The notes under the pieces are model-generated. The model worked only from the letters and a program-made list of their open reading frames with translations. It was not told the origin of the DNA and searched no databases. The position numbers and the translations under genes are program-made. From Tulasnella sp. 424 (taxonomy: Eukaryota; Basidiomycota; Agaricomycetes; Cantharellales; Tulasnellaceae), in the NCBI GenBank assembly GCA_019633425.1, contig WSUB01000040.1:124001-188000 (forward strand): a DNA stretch of 64,000 nucleotides, read 5' to 3'. Positions 1-19,457 of this stretch are shown one piece after another. Within the stretch, counting starts at the first letter, position 1, and every line of letters starts with the position of its first letter.

Positions 1-490
1 GAGCGAGTCACTGGTGGTGGTGATCAACCATTGCAAGCATTGTTGTTGCAATTGGACAACAGACCATGTTCCTGCCTAACGCTATCGTTGAAGGCGTAGC
101 TTATTTCTGCGTGACCATTCTTGACTAGTCTCTTCATTTCGGGCGTATCTTCCGGAATACCCGGTATCCGAGGCGGCATATTTTGGCAGGGGGAGCCATG
201 CCTGAAACGGAGACCAAGATGCCTTGTCTTGGCGTTCAGCTACATGAGAAGTTTCCCCGATATATGAGCCCCTTCACCTTTAAAAGCTTCTTTATGACTC
301 GCTGTATAGCTGCTGCTGAAATTGTTACGTTGGAGGTTCCCTATAATCACGGTCGTTTCGAGGATTAGGTTGACGGTATAAAGCCATGCATGAATGCCCA
401 ACGGCCCAACTTTGAACCCATCGCATCAACAAAAAAAGTCTTCTCACTCATCCTCTTTGAGCCTAAAAAACAGAAAGGGATAATAATACT
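1..490. other. upstream region of the first secreted-protein gene
   Basis: I see no gene here. A TATA-like element (TATAAA) lies near 377, about 110 bases before the first start codon. The block at roughly 200-300 (around the words CCTTGTCT and TTTCCCCGA) recurs in diverged form at roughly 1670-1760 upstream of the second paralogue. The tandem duplication that made the gene pair therefore also copied the promoter. Confidence 0.5.
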
Positions 491-1247
491 ATGTATTCCG
501 CTTCGCTCCTTTCCACTCTCGTTCTTTTCTTCGCTACCTTGTCGTCAGGCGTCAGCGCCACCTCTGAAGGCACTCACCCGAGCCGTCCACACCAGATCAT
601 CGCTCGCTCGCCGCATCTCTCACTTCGCGCCGGAACCCCTTGCGATGAAATATGCATGTCCTTGGATAACTCGTATTATGTGAGTGGTCTGAAACCCCCT
701 CCATTTGAAGACTAGTAGCTCTTTGCTCACGAGGAATTTTGGCCCCTTCTCTCAATCTAGGCTTGCGGAATGATCGAAAAGTCATGCTCCTGCGCCCCCA
801 AGTCTTCAGTACCCTTCCACGACTGTAACAAGTGCAGTTACGCGGCCAAAACCGACGAGGTGGCCAGGGCCAAACAGCTAAAAGCGTGGAACTGTTCGTA
901 GACCCTTTCCTTTTTTCCAACCCTCTCTGACAAACCGAACTGACTCGTTCCTTGGGGTTTTAGGGTATCTTGAAGATTGCAAGGAAGCTGGATACCCCGT
1001 CCAAGGTGATACGGTCATCGCCGTCCAAGGAGCTGCAATCGTTACGGAGTCTTCGAGTTCTGCCGCTTCCACTTCCAAGTCCGCAACCTCCGTAACAGCC
1101 TCGGCCTCGGCCACTGCCACTGCCACTGCCACTTCAAATTCAATGAAGTCTTCTTCGAATGGGGCGATTGGTCTGAGCTCGGGCTCGGTTTCTAGCCTAG
1201 CGCTTCCCGTCGCCTTAATCGCCGCATATGGTCTTCTGCTTCTTTGA
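491..1247 (+). CDS. small secreted 8-cysteine protein, probable GPI anchor (paralogue 1)
   Basis: Three exons: 491-679, 761-893 and 964-1247, encoding about 201 residues. The N-terminus is a clear signal peptide (MYSASLLSTLVLFFATLSS). The mature part has eight cysteines, spaced as CxxxC, C-x6-C-x-C, CxxC and one more before a GYPVQGDTV motif. A Ser/Thr/Ala-rich stalk follows, then a hydrophobic C-terminus ending LLLL, which is typical of GPI-anchored wall or membrane proteins. The second intron uses the donor GTTCGT, the same unusual donor found at the matching place in the paralogue at 1960, and this supports the model. Eight cysteines recall CFEM proteins, but the spacing I see does not let me assign CFEM. 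The function is unknown; a cell-surface or effector-like role is an inference. Confidence 0.75.
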
Positions 1248-1959
1248 GTGGCGCATAGTAGACGATTATTTTTCGTGCGTGTGTGTTGAGGGGGGGAAGT
1301 TCCTGCCGAGTTGGTAGTTCGATACATACACATTCGGCTTCAGCGGCGTGGCTTTTCCCACTAGACGCTTCGAGAATAACACTTCCTGTCATATCTCTAC
1401 AGCAGTGATACACACCCAAGAGGCCGCAATGGCCGTCTTGCAAGACGAGGTAGGTGGTATTCATCTACCCCTTCCGGGCCGGAGGTCAGTTTGGCTTGGC
1501 GCGTGCCTTTCCCACTGTTTACCTCCACTCCGGTCGTTCCCCCGCGTAGTCAAGTTTACATCTGCCTACCGACCCTCCACGCCTAAAATGTTTACACGCT
1601 TGTGAGAAGGAGTTCGATTAGGCTTGGCACGTCTCAAGTACCCGTCCACGCAGGACAACTCGAAAACGGAGATGCGGATGCCTTGTCTGGGCATTAGCCC
1701 ACGTTGAGTGTTGAGTGGTTTCCCCGAGATCTGAGTCTAAAGCCGCCGGGAAAAAGCTTCGCTATAACTCGGTCGACCTCTCGAGTTTGCAACTCTGGGG
1801 TAGGTGGTTGACGTGTGTTGTTAGGAGTGAGGTTTTGCCTGCTATATAGTGCTCTTGCCGCAGGCTCCTTGAACACCAAAACCGGCGCCCTTTCGTCTAA
1901 ACCCGTCGATCTTTTTTCTCCCCCAACGCCTCAAACTTATAAAGTTTAATAAGCTAATT
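1248..1959. other. spacer between tandem paralogues, with duplicated promoter
   Basis: I see no gene. The segment near 1660-1860 resembles the region upstream of the first paralogue. A TATATAG element lies near 1843, about 115 bases before the second start codon. Confidence 0.5.
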
Positions 1960-2802
1960 ATGCACGCCGTATCGTTCTTTTCTACCATCACACTCTTTTT
2001 CTTCGCCGCATCCTCGGGTGCGAAATCCATCCACAAAGTCGAAGCCCGGAGCCTCCCCCAGATCGTCGCTCGCTCGGTTGATCTTTCGCTCCGCCAAACC
2101 ACCGACGACTCTGAATTGCAAGCGTGCGGTGAAGTGTGCGCTTTTGTCAAGGATAAACTCCTTGTGAGTGATCGTCAGGCTAGGCCTTTTTCCCAAAAAG
2201 ACTTGAGAGTGTGTGTTTTACTCATGTGTGTCTCCAATTTTCTTTTGTCTTGTCGAACGCTAGAGGGAGTGCGGGCTCAGCAAGTCGTGCGTTTGCGGTC
2301 CTGGGCTCTCGGTGCCCTTCCACGAGTGCGCTCAGTGCACGTACGACATTGTTCCGGAGTCAGTTAAACAGGAGGCTTATGACAAGTATTATCGTTCGTT
2401 CGGGTTTCCTTTCACGTGATGCAATTATGTTCCCGTGATGTTGACGCCCATCTCGCCCTTTTTTGTTTTCCAGAATGGGTGGATGCTTGTGCGGAAGTTG
2501 GATACCCTGTTCAGGGTGATACGACCATAATCACGGAGGCGCCGGCCGCGAACGCACAGCCTTCGTCTTCGAGTTCACTTGTCTCGACATCCGCTCCCGT
2601 GCGCTCGATATCCAGCACTACTTCGGTCTCGCGGTCGACTACGTCGTCAGCCACTCCATCGGCTTCCGCGGCGGACTTGTCCTCACTTTCTTCCACGATT
2701 TCGGAGGAACCAAACGGCGCAGTTGGTTTGTCTCATCGTTCGCTGTTTGGGGTTGGACTTGGCGCGGCAGGGATTACGACATTCGTGTCTCTGTTGTTAT
2801 AA
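1960..2802 (+). CDS. small secreted 8-cysteine protein, probable GPI anchor (paralogue 2)
   Basis: Three exons: 1960-2163, 2264-2393 and 2474-2802, about 220 residues. It has the same architecture as the gene at 491: signal peptide (MHAVSFFSTITLFFFAASS), an IVARS motif, eight cysteines in the same order, the shared VPFHEC core, GYPVQGDT, then a long Ser/Thr stalk and a hydrophobic tail ending SLLL. Exon number, intron positions, phases and the GTTCGT donor of intron 2 are all conserved with the first copy, so the pair is a true tandem duplication. Outside the cysteine core the sequences have diverged a lot, which suggests an old or fast-evolving duplication. Function unknown. Confidence 0.75.
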
Positions 2803-4751
2803 GTCGACCAAAAATGGAAACCCGGTTGATGCCGGCACGGTATTTCGGGTGTTATAGGCAGCTTCAGGTTTGCCGTGGAGCGTGCTAGGGAGTATCCGAG
2901 AAGATCGGGCGTAAGGATGGTTGCGTGGCTGTCTAGGCACTTATATATCGAACGAGCTGTTGAAGGGTGGCGAGCGTCTGTCGAAATTCCCAGCGCCCGG
3001 GCCGTGGAGTTGACTTGGCAAAAGCGAGGGAAGCTCCGGGCTCCGAGTAAGTACTGCTTACGATCCTGGCCTCCCCATTTTCGACGTTGCGCCGATCGCC
3101 CTGAGCATGGGGATCCTTATTTGAGAATGTGATGCCGATTGCCAGATATAGAAATATAAAAAGGAAGTGCCGAAGATATCCGAGGGGGTAATTTCGAATT
3201 GGGTGCAGAAGTAAGAGGTTTGAGTTGTAATCTGATTGATTGTCCGGAAAGAGGAAGTGGGATTGAAAGGTGCTGTGAGTATTTCATCCTAAATTTGGGG
3301 TGGTTGTTGTCGCGAGGTAAAATTGATGTTCCTTGGCCTCAGGGGCGGCTGAATTCGAACGAGACTCTGTGATGACACGTGGGATATCTCGGCACTCGTG
3401 CATGCAGTACCCGTTTGATAAGACATTTCTGTGCAAAAACTTGGGAGTCCATTGGCACAGACGACGTTGAAGTTGACGTTGGAGCTGGCTATGCTGTAGA
3501 GTATGGACGATCGTGCAGGGGGGTGTTGTGGCTGCGGTGTTCCGATGACCGTACCGGAGCACTGGCGCCCAGAGTGCAGGCCTCGGCGCTTCCCGACCAA
3601 AAACAAGAACTCTGTTCGGCATAAACGTTACACACAGAAAGCTAATGCAATCGAATGGAATGGTAGGCGTTTGTAACGTATACTGGTGGACGTGAGCGCC
3701 GCCACGTATATAGATTGTCCGAGTATGGGTGTTCATGTAAATTATGTTGCAGGGTGGATGACGTTGAGAAGGCGATAATTGGACCCTGATCGCGGCTTGT
3801 AATTCCATTGGTACAGTCGCATGGTGACAAAATAAAACAATCACATCAAAATACTTGTATCTGCATCGTTCGCGCGTTACCCCCCAACGTTCCACCTAAA
3901 GTTCACTATGAAATAGCTGGTATAGAATTCCGGAGGAGGGTCTGGACTGTCCAGGGTGTCGATCAAAGGCCGACAAGGGGCTGGACGGAGACCTCGCAGT
4001 GATCACGGGGGAGTTCTTTCCCGATTTGGACGAGAGGCAAATTCGGGTGTTAAGTTGGGAGGGGGAGGGTAAACTGCGCCGCGTTTACATCAGCATGCGT
4101 CGACTTGTCAAAACCTGGCTGCCTTCTCATTTCCTTTCCCGCTTCTCACATCCCGCTCACTACCTGCCCTTCACCACCACCACCCACCACCTTACTTCCA
4201 AAACAACACCATCAACGGCGGCATTCTAGGGCAACACTCACCACTCAGCCCTCAAGGTTCCTGGCAATTCACTTTCAACCATCAAACACACCTGTTTGCT
4301 CTCTTTTGCACCTTGTTCTTCCTCACCCCACTCTCCCTTCTCTCTATCCGGTAGCTGTCGACTGGAAATCCAGATAAAGAGAAGTGTGGACTGTTTGGGG
4401 TCGGCGTAATCAGGCAAAAGCGACAGGTGCGGATCCAGTTTTTCGCGTGGGATGGCTCGTCATTACCGTCAGTCTAACTTGAGATTGCGTGTTCCCCGTC
4501 ACTTAGTCTACTACAAATTTCACGTTCAAAAGAACTCTCATCACTGGCCGTCTGCCGTGGCGAGAGATTTTGGGTATATTCCATTTTTGGGAGGTGAGCC
4601 ATCATACCCTTCGAGTGCTCGAAAGAGGTCCCGCATCAATTTCCCATGCGCACCAAAGCGATCGCAACCTGAACTGAAAGACTTTATCGCATCCACAAAA
4701 AGTCCCACAGATAAATCCATCTAGCCTCTAGTCTGTCCCACCAACCCTCTG
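2803..4751. other. intergenic region upstream of INO80
   Basis: I see no supported gene in this 1.9-kb stretch. A minus-strand frame of 203 codons at 3284-3895 exists, but its composition is unlike the neighbouring proteins and no domain is recognisable. The part from about 4110 to 4350 is pyrimidine-rich (runs of CCACCACC and CTCTC), as fungal promoters often are, and probably belongs to the INO80 promoter and leader. Confidence 0.5.
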
Positions 4752-11814
<7,063 letters not shown>

Positions 11815-12038
11815 TCATGCGACATGCTGTCTCTGTTCTTTCTGTAACATTTTGCTCTCGTTCTCTTGGTTCTTCTGTGTGTTTTTATCATTTCGCTGTT
11901 ATTCCACTGTAGCATTTGCATATTTCCAATTGGGACGTTCATCATATCTGTCACGATAGTTCCGAGATCCAGAGCGGAAGGGCATAACATGCCCTCGACA
12001 TCAAGATAAAAAAAGACAATTCAAGCAAGACCACGCAA

Positions 12039-14620
12039 CTACTCGACAACCTCGACTGTCTCTTCCAGGACCTCTTCAATCCACTCTTCGATTACCTCGG
12101 TCGCTTCCTCGTGTCGTTCGGGCCTTTTGGCGTAGTCGCCGTCGGCGCGGATTTTGGCGCGCCAAGCCTTCCACTCATCCACCAATCTGCGACGATGTGC
12201 GACCAGCTCCCTGCTAGCAGAACTTTCTTCGGCAGCGTCCTCTTCGTCGAAAGTCCTGCTGAACTCCTTGAGCTTCTTCAAGATAGCCTTTTGCTGTTCT
12301 TTGGTTAAAAGAGACTTGGGTCGAGGGCGCCATATGAATTGCTTGAACCTGTCTAGCAAGTGCTTCTGAAGTTCTTGGCCTTTGAAGTCCCAGATCGTAT
12401 ATCCGTTTTCCAACTAATAAAGCAGTCAGACATACTGTAGCGGTCTACGACGTCCTAGGGAAAAAACCTACGGTGTGACGCCAGGAACTTGAGCTCGTTG
12501 TCACAAACCGCCCAGATGGATCCCAGTCAATGTCGGTCATTCCGTAGTGCTCGCCGCTTCCGAGCATCTTTACGCTATCGCCCCACTCGTGAGCGCCATC
12601 GAGATACTCCATATCCCAGAATTCGAGGTCGAACTTCGAGGATGAACCGACTGTCGCGAGGACGATATGTCGGCCCTTCGGTGACCATCGAAGTGTATTG
12701 GCCGTCTTGTTTGTCAGTTTCTCTACAAAACACACTTCAGCAATCACGGGATGGTGCTTTGAGTGTAATATAACGCACTCAAGAGCTTGAACTTTCCGTT
12801 GAGGACACCTGTTTCTAGCTGATAGAAATGGATCTCGGTCTTGATGGTGATACCAGGACCAGCATTCCCGAGATTAGGATCATTACTGGTTACGATCGCG
12901 AACCGGTGGCCGCGTGGCTCCCAAGCGAAATCGGTGACAGTGTCTACGAGAAGCGGGAGGCACCTCAATAAGAAATACTCCTTGCGAAACCATCTGAGTC
13001 TCACCCTTGATCTCGACCACCTCCACAGGAATGTCCCTCTCTCGCGTCCTGAATATCTCAAGGTTGCAAAAGGTCGATTTTTTGGTCTTCGTATAGTGAT
13101 CGACCTTCACACAAAGGTAATCACCCGTATTTTGCCAGAAAAGCTTCGCCTAGAAAATGATTCCATTGTAGGCAGTAAGTTTGTTATTATGCTGGTACGC
13201 TGGCTGGGAAGCACTTACATCGGCAACGTTAAACAAGTTCTTCGTGCGGAGCACCGCCCTTGACGGGAAGCCCATCAACGTGACCCTTGCCGGCTGGTTG
13301 ACAATCTCAGGCGTCCAATATGCGAAGAAGTTCTCCCTTTCTTTCTTGACCTTCTTCTCCTTCCCCTTCTGGGCAGGAGTACTGTCGTCTTCGTCCACCA
13401 CCGATGGGCACCAATCAAACTCCACGACGCCTTCGATCTTAACACTCTTCTTGTCGACTAAACCCATACCCGGAGGCTCGTATACGCTGATTTGCTGACC
13501 GGGGGTTAAGCGAGCACAGTACTTGTCATCGGGACTCCACTTCAACGCGGGCCAGGGTGTCTTCGACTTCCCACCGGGGCCACCTTCACCATCGCTCTCC
13601 GCAGTCCCCGGGAATGTTCTGAGCAGATGGCCAGTTTTAACTTCCCATACGGCGACGTTATTTCCTTCGTCATCTTCGGAGAAGACGTTGGAACGAGCGA
13701 TCGGTTCGCTTGACCAGGTGACAAGGTAGGTCTCGCAAGGTGAAAAATCGAGAAGTTTGACTAGCGGATGAGCGAAACGAGAGAATCCGTTCCACGAAGG
13801 TCCTCCCCAAAGTCGGATACCGGGCCGATGAAGCGATGCGAGATAAGTCCCAAGCGGAGACCAAGCGGCAAATAAGTCGGTCCAGTTCTGGGGAAGACGC
13901 TGCGTTAGGCGACATACTGAGTATAACTTTTCTAGAGAATTTATCACCTTCCGAGATGTATGGACCTCCGACGTCGTTTTCGCGTGCCAATGTATTGAAA
14001 GGTCGTCCTGACGGTAAGTCAAGAACTGGTCCTTTCCGTCAGCCAACCACCATCGCAAGTGTTCCTATTGCAAGAACGTTCAGCATGATCCAGTAACATG
14101 GATGCGTGTGCACTAACCTTAGGTGTATATTCCTCTATTTTGGGCTCTACATATTGTTCGTTTAGGGTGGAGAAAGTCTCGATGTCGGTAAAGTGGTTGA
14201 GGTAGAACGTATGCTTCGCATCGAATGGAAACCCGTTCATAATCGCTATCGCATTGTTGGCTTCTTCTGGAGTTGGGAATTCAATGAAGAGGTAGCTGTT
14301 GTCGTACATAGAGGTATCGTCAACTCTCGATTGAGCTAGAGCTAGATTTCTGCTACTGCGAACTACCCTTTGGATTTGCCTGCTTTATCATCCCACGGCA
14401 TGTGAATATTATTATCTTTTATCGGAGCTCCCTTTTGCACGAAGCGCTTTACGACAGTAGAGAGTAATTTGGGTTTCTTTGAGGCGTCCACTACTGGGAC
14501 GTTGTCGACGACGATAACACTGTCGAAAGGATTCTCCTCTGCGATTTGGTATTTAGCCTCGATGTCACTGTAGTCAATGCCTTCATCTGTTGGTATCGAA
14601 GCTCGGCTTGAAGACGCCAT
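12039..14620 (-). CDS. PRT1: translation initiation factor eIF3 subunit b (Prt1)
   Basis: Eight exons on the minus strand: 14620-14367, 14295-14118, 14064-13948, 13887-13219, 13149-13005, 12943-12779, 12722-12472 and 12413-12039, giving about 717 residues (yeast Prt1 is 763). An N-terminal RRM ([11 protein letters not shown], then KGYLFIEF) is followed by the WD-type beta-propeller ([49 protein letters not shown]). The C-terminus, [15 protein letters not shown] and acidic residues, is the eIF3i/g-binding end. It is a scaffold of eIF3 on the 40S ribosome. For intron 3 the acceptor at CCCCAG was chosen because CTAAC lies 17 nt upstream; an acceptor 12 nt earlier is also in frame. The gene converges on INO80 with 224 bases between stop codons. 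Confidence 0.93.
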
Positions 14621-17030
14621 GATGTGGAGGAGGGAGAGCCGACAGCAGGGAGCGGAGGCGGGGCAGGGGCAAAATGGTTGACTTCAGAATTCCGAATTGG
14701 GATACAGTGCGAAATATGAAGTGGCCGTTCGCCGCTAGACGCCCGCATACGCTGGACCGGTTTCTGATCTTTCAACTCCTTATTGACGGCTGCTCCCGGG
14801 CATTTTACTTTCACCGCGGAAGAAATCAATGCACTTGACCTGGTCGGCACGTTGACCTAGTCAAGTGTTGTCCTCTACTCTCTTTGAAACGGCCTCACGG
14901 CTCCGAACGCCTCGAACGCTCCTGTATCCAGACCCGAGCTCGGTCCTATCTAGTTCTGACTAGAAGATGTCCCGGATAACTCAGCCACCTGCTATCTTTC
15001 AGTGTCACATACTAGGGTCAGTATCTGGAATATTTCATTTTGGGCGACTAAACGAAGCTCCTTACGTCAACAGCTCCTCAGACCACGCTTCTGGACTTTT
15101 CGCCCCGGATGAAAGTAACCCTCAAGGACTTCAGAGGAGACTAAATGGACCGTGCTGGTTAAACGATTTGCAGATTTGTTTGCTTTTAGCCTTTGTATTC
15201 TTTCGGTCGCGCGCCGTTGGTCAAACCCCCTCGCCCCAGCAACTTGAACACAATCTCCTAACCCTCGATTGCCGCCGGACTTCGCCGTAACCAAATAGCC
15301 ACCCGATTGTGGCGCCATTGGCTATAATGGATAGGCTCGTTCAATTTGGTCTACCCCGTCTCCGTCCTTTCAACAAGCGGGTACTGATAAATCCATATTG
15401 AAACTAGTCTATAAAGCCCCAAAATTTTTGGCCGCGCGTAACCGACATTGCGAGATTTGAGGCAGTATTGATTAAACTACGAGCCGGGAATTCCGCCTGA
15501 AGTTCTTCTGCAAGTCTCTAGAACACGCTAGATGGGTGACACCTTCCCCACTCTGCCCTGGCCGTCGCACGAGGAACGTCGGCTTGGATTTTGTCTTCAA
15601 AATGTACTCGGTTCTGTATGCCAGTGACCGGTGGAGCGAGCCAAGTTCCGCTGTACTAAACAAGAGCGATTTCAAACTCTGTTGAGCGGGAGGAGCTCCA
15701 CTGGTGCGGCGAGGGAGAAAAATTGCGCTCAAGGGTCACGCTGGACGGCGACTGCGTAGTCTCGATTCGTCAAACACAAACTAGCCGTTTGCTGTGATTA
15801 TTTTTCAACCGCAAGAGAAGGTTGACTGGCCCAAGATACTCCGTCATGTTCCCCTACGAGAGAGACAAACCCTGTCTGCGTGGTCGCCGTCGCCGTCAAA
15901 CATTTCCGTCCAGGCCCCTTGCCCCCCGCTACACCTCGTTTACCGCGTTCTGAAAAAATCTTTTTCAGGATAGGGGCGTCACCTTGCTTCACGCTTCGAC
16001 CGGATGCGGGTCACCTCGTCCTCCTGTTGCATCGGAAACCGGAACGCGCTGCCAGTGCAAATTGGAACGAGCTCAGGTGAACACACAAAAAAACACGAAC
16101 GCCTTTGGTTTGGTTTTTTGCTCCCGTCATTGAATTAAAAGTTTTAAACGACAGGCTCCAATTTTTTAGATCGAACAAGGAAGCTTTTCTTGACACGGTC
16201 TCTGAATCTCCTTTGAGAGTCAAGATTGGCTCCGTAATATACGGGGGCTGACTGTATGACACCCTTGCACCGAGACTTGATCATCGTGGTACGTGGATTC
16301 CTATTGGTCTGTTTGAAGGCATTGAGACCAAACCCTCAGCCCATTGCTGAATTGAATACAGTGGGTATTTGATGGGGTCCGTGATCTACCGCATGGGGAG
16401 TGCACGATTTCACGGGCGCCTGAAGGTTGTACCGCCTGTGGGGCGACGCGTCTCGCATCAAACCACTTCACATTGTCCGGAAGCTTCCAAGTTTATCTCA
16501 TGCGGCTGCGCATGCGAACCATCAAAGCTGACGTGGCACAACAGCACCGCACGTTGACTCATCAACGTAAAGCTAAGCGATAACGACGGTCCCAGAAACG
16601 ATGACGACGGTAACAGCGGACCGGCGGGTGGACAGGGGGCGTTGTTTGGAGGTCGAACTGAGATCCATTGCGATGATGCATGAGAGTCCTGTCCCCGGAT
16701 GGTAATAATTGATCGTTGGTTTGACTTCGCGGAAGCAGATCACCATTCAGATGATTTCGTTCGCGTCCTCGCGCGCGGTTCACCACATATTTAAGCATTC
16801 CCAGACTTCGCCTCCAGATCGGATTCCCCTAAACTCCTTCGCTCAGTCTCTCGCTTTATACATCCTTCAACATCTCTTGCAACGTCAATTCTCCTATCAC
16901 GACTTACCTTATTTCTTCTTGCTAGACTAATTCACCAACTCATCGCCTCCACTCCCTTCCAAATCTTTCAGCCTACTCTCTAATCCCCCTCCCTCTCGCT
17001 ACCACTTCACCCAGCCTCCTCTGGGCCATA
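14621..17030. other. intergenic region between the eIF3b and kinase promoters
   Basis: This 2.4-kb gap separates divergent genes. Short open frames exist on both strands, but none shows a domain, a start context or splice partners that I can support. The stretch at 16850-17030 just before the kinase start is pyrimidine-rich (many CTC and TCC runs), a usual fungal core-promoter feature. I see no RNA gene. Confidence 0.5.
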
Positions 17031-18948
17031 ATGCATTCTACAAGCAAACACAAAGTCCCTACAAAACCCGACTACACCACCCTCGGCGAAAAGCTGCTCG
17101 GTTACCCTATCCAAATCGACAAATCAAGCCTCCAACTGAAGCACGTCATTGCCGTCGGTGCCTTTGGCGTCATCTTCCTTGCGACAGAGTACCGTCAGGG
17201 CAAGCGTACCGAGAAGAGTTACGCTGTCAAGTGCCTGCTTCGGAACCGCTACAATCCCTATGCGGACAAGTTTGTTCGTCAGGAAACCACAAACCACTCC
17301 GCAGTACGGCATCCGAACGTCGTGACTGTATTCCGGATCGCGGAACACGTCGACGTCGTCTTCATCATCATGGAGTACTGTCCCAACGGAGACTTGTTCA
17401 AAGCAATCATCGATAGACAGGAGTTCGTAGGACAAGACGACAAAGTCCGTGTCGCCTGGTTACAAATCGCTGAGGGCGTTCGGGCCTGCCACGCTCAAGG
17501 CATCTATCATCGCGACATCAAGCCCGAGAACATTCTCATCCGCTCCACCGCCAACCCGGCCCTTCACCTCGTTCTCGCGGACTTCGGACTATCGACAAAG
17601 GAAGAATGGTCGTTCGAGTTCGGAGTCGGTTCGTCCTTTTACATGTCGCCTGGTATGTTTTCGCTCACATCTTGGCCTGGGCTTCAGGTTCTGACCAGCT
17701 GTGGTTCACTGTATAGAATGTTTCAGGAAGCAACGACGAGGTCACTCGAAGCAGCACTCTTACTCCTCCCGCCTCGCGGATATCTGGGCTCTTGGGGTCG
17801 TTCTCATCAATCTCTCCTGCGGCCGCAACCCATGGCTAAGAGCTCACCCAGAAGAACCCACCTACGCCTCCTTCTGCAAAGATGACGACTATCTCAGCTA
17901 CATCCTTCCAATTACGAGCGACCTCAACGACCTGCTGAAGCGTGTGTTCCGTATCAACCCTTCTCAAAGGATCGCACTGGACGAATTTATCGACGAAGTA
18001 CGGAGGATGGATCGCTTCACCCTCAACTACGAGGAACTCATGGAATCCAGCGACGCCATCAAGACTGCCGCTGGGCCGCTGCTTCAGGTCAGATGGGAGC
18101 AGGAGATGCTGGACACGCGCCAACCAATACCTCTGGAAGATGACGGAACAGGGCCCGAAGCCGTCTTCCCCCAAGCGTCACCTCAAAGACCCGAAACTTC
18201 AATACAACTCCTAGAAACCCCTGACTTACTCCGGCACGGTGGAACCCTGGGTGACCCTGTCTATAGTCAGGCTCTGGAGGGCGAAGAGGGTGCCGAAGAG
18301 GACGATGACTTGGACCAGGACGAGAGTTACGAAGACGACGACGAAGAGGAACGCGAGCTATCACCCGACGCGTACATCGATCTTGGCGGCGCCGATCTTT
18401 ATCAGGAATCTCGGATCGGTGGTGACGAAATGTCAGACACGAGGTCCGTAGTCTCGACCATATACACCGCATGGCCCCCTAGCACCCCCTCCTCTCCCTC
18501 AAATACGGCACACTCGGCTAAATGGCACCTTCTTCGCTCTCCATGTTCACCATACATCGACTCCGAAGAGGCGTGTCCCAGCCCGAACCCATCTCCTCTC
18601 ATCACTGCCCCATCCGTCCCTTCCACCCCCAATTGCGGGCTCAACACCCCAGCTCAAGAGTACCTCTATGAGGACTGCTCGACGTTCCCTTCTCTCGAAC
18701 ACGTTTCGTTCGCAGATAGCGCTTTGCGTTCGGGCCTCGACTGTCCGGGGATCGTTGAGGAGAGGTCATGTGGCACGCAGTCCGAGTCTATTCCACACAA
18801 CACGTCCCCAGCTAAGCGTCGTCTACGCGAGGCTGGGTGCAGCAGCGACATAGAGAGACGCCATGTACGCTCGCGGAAGATGGCCCAGGGCGTTCTCCAG
18901 AGATTCGCACCGGATGCAAGCTGCTGGCTGGAGCCTTTCCCCATCTAA
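17031..18948 (+). CDS. Ran1/Sks1-type serine/threonine protein kinase
   Basis: Two exons, 17031-17652 and 17717-18948, about 617 residues. The kinase domain spans roughly residues 30-320. The Gly loop is VGAFGVIFLA, the VAIK lysine lies in YAVKCL, the catalytic loop is HRDIKPEN, the metal-binding motif is DFGLS, and YMSPE (APE) and DIWALG follow. The intron interrupts the YMSPE motif codon, so both exons are needed. The C-terminal ~300 residues are acidic and Ser/Pro-rich, probably disordered. The domain most resembles the Ran1/Pat1, Ksp1 and Sks1 group of fungal kinases, which act in nutrient sensing and control of meiosis; the specific role here is an inference. Confidence 0.88.
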
Positions 18949-19457
18949 GTCGACATCTTCCTGTCGCATCCTTATACTCCTTGAATAACGACTTTCTTCA
19001 CGACATACCATACCCACGGCACGACTGGACTCGTGCCGGTCACGCATCATTTGTAACATCCGAGTTTGCTCAACCCTTTCTCCCATCGCACGGACTGGTT
19101 TCCTTGTAACGTTAGTAGTTATTAGTAGTTAGTGGATCGCTTAGTTAGATGTATCCGGTGTGACTTTGCAGTAGGTAGCTTTCATTTTCAGTTCGGGCCC
19201 AAGTGTATTCTTAGAGCCTCATTTTTTTTTTTTTGTATGCATTTCCTCTTTCTGGCATTTGTCTCTCTACGGATTCATCCCGCTGGCAAACGGTGGCCGT
19301 CTTGCCGCTCCAAAAGCTGGCCAATTTAAAACTCGAGTGTGGTTGTGTACACGTACACGCACACAAGGTACCCGAGAACAGAATGTGTATCAATAGAAAA
19401 GATTACGTGCGCGGTCCAGTTACGAATGACATGTGGGGGCGGTAAATCGTGGTCTTT
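18949..19457. other. convergent 3' region between the kinase and fumarase genes
   Basis: I see no gene. The stretch holds both 3' untranslated regions and includes a run of eleven T residues near 19222. Confidence 0.5.

Noticed and set aside
3284..3895. 203-codon minus-strand open frame
   Set aside because: No domain, signal or splice partners, and a composition unlike real proteins in the window; it lies in an otherwise empty promoter-like region.
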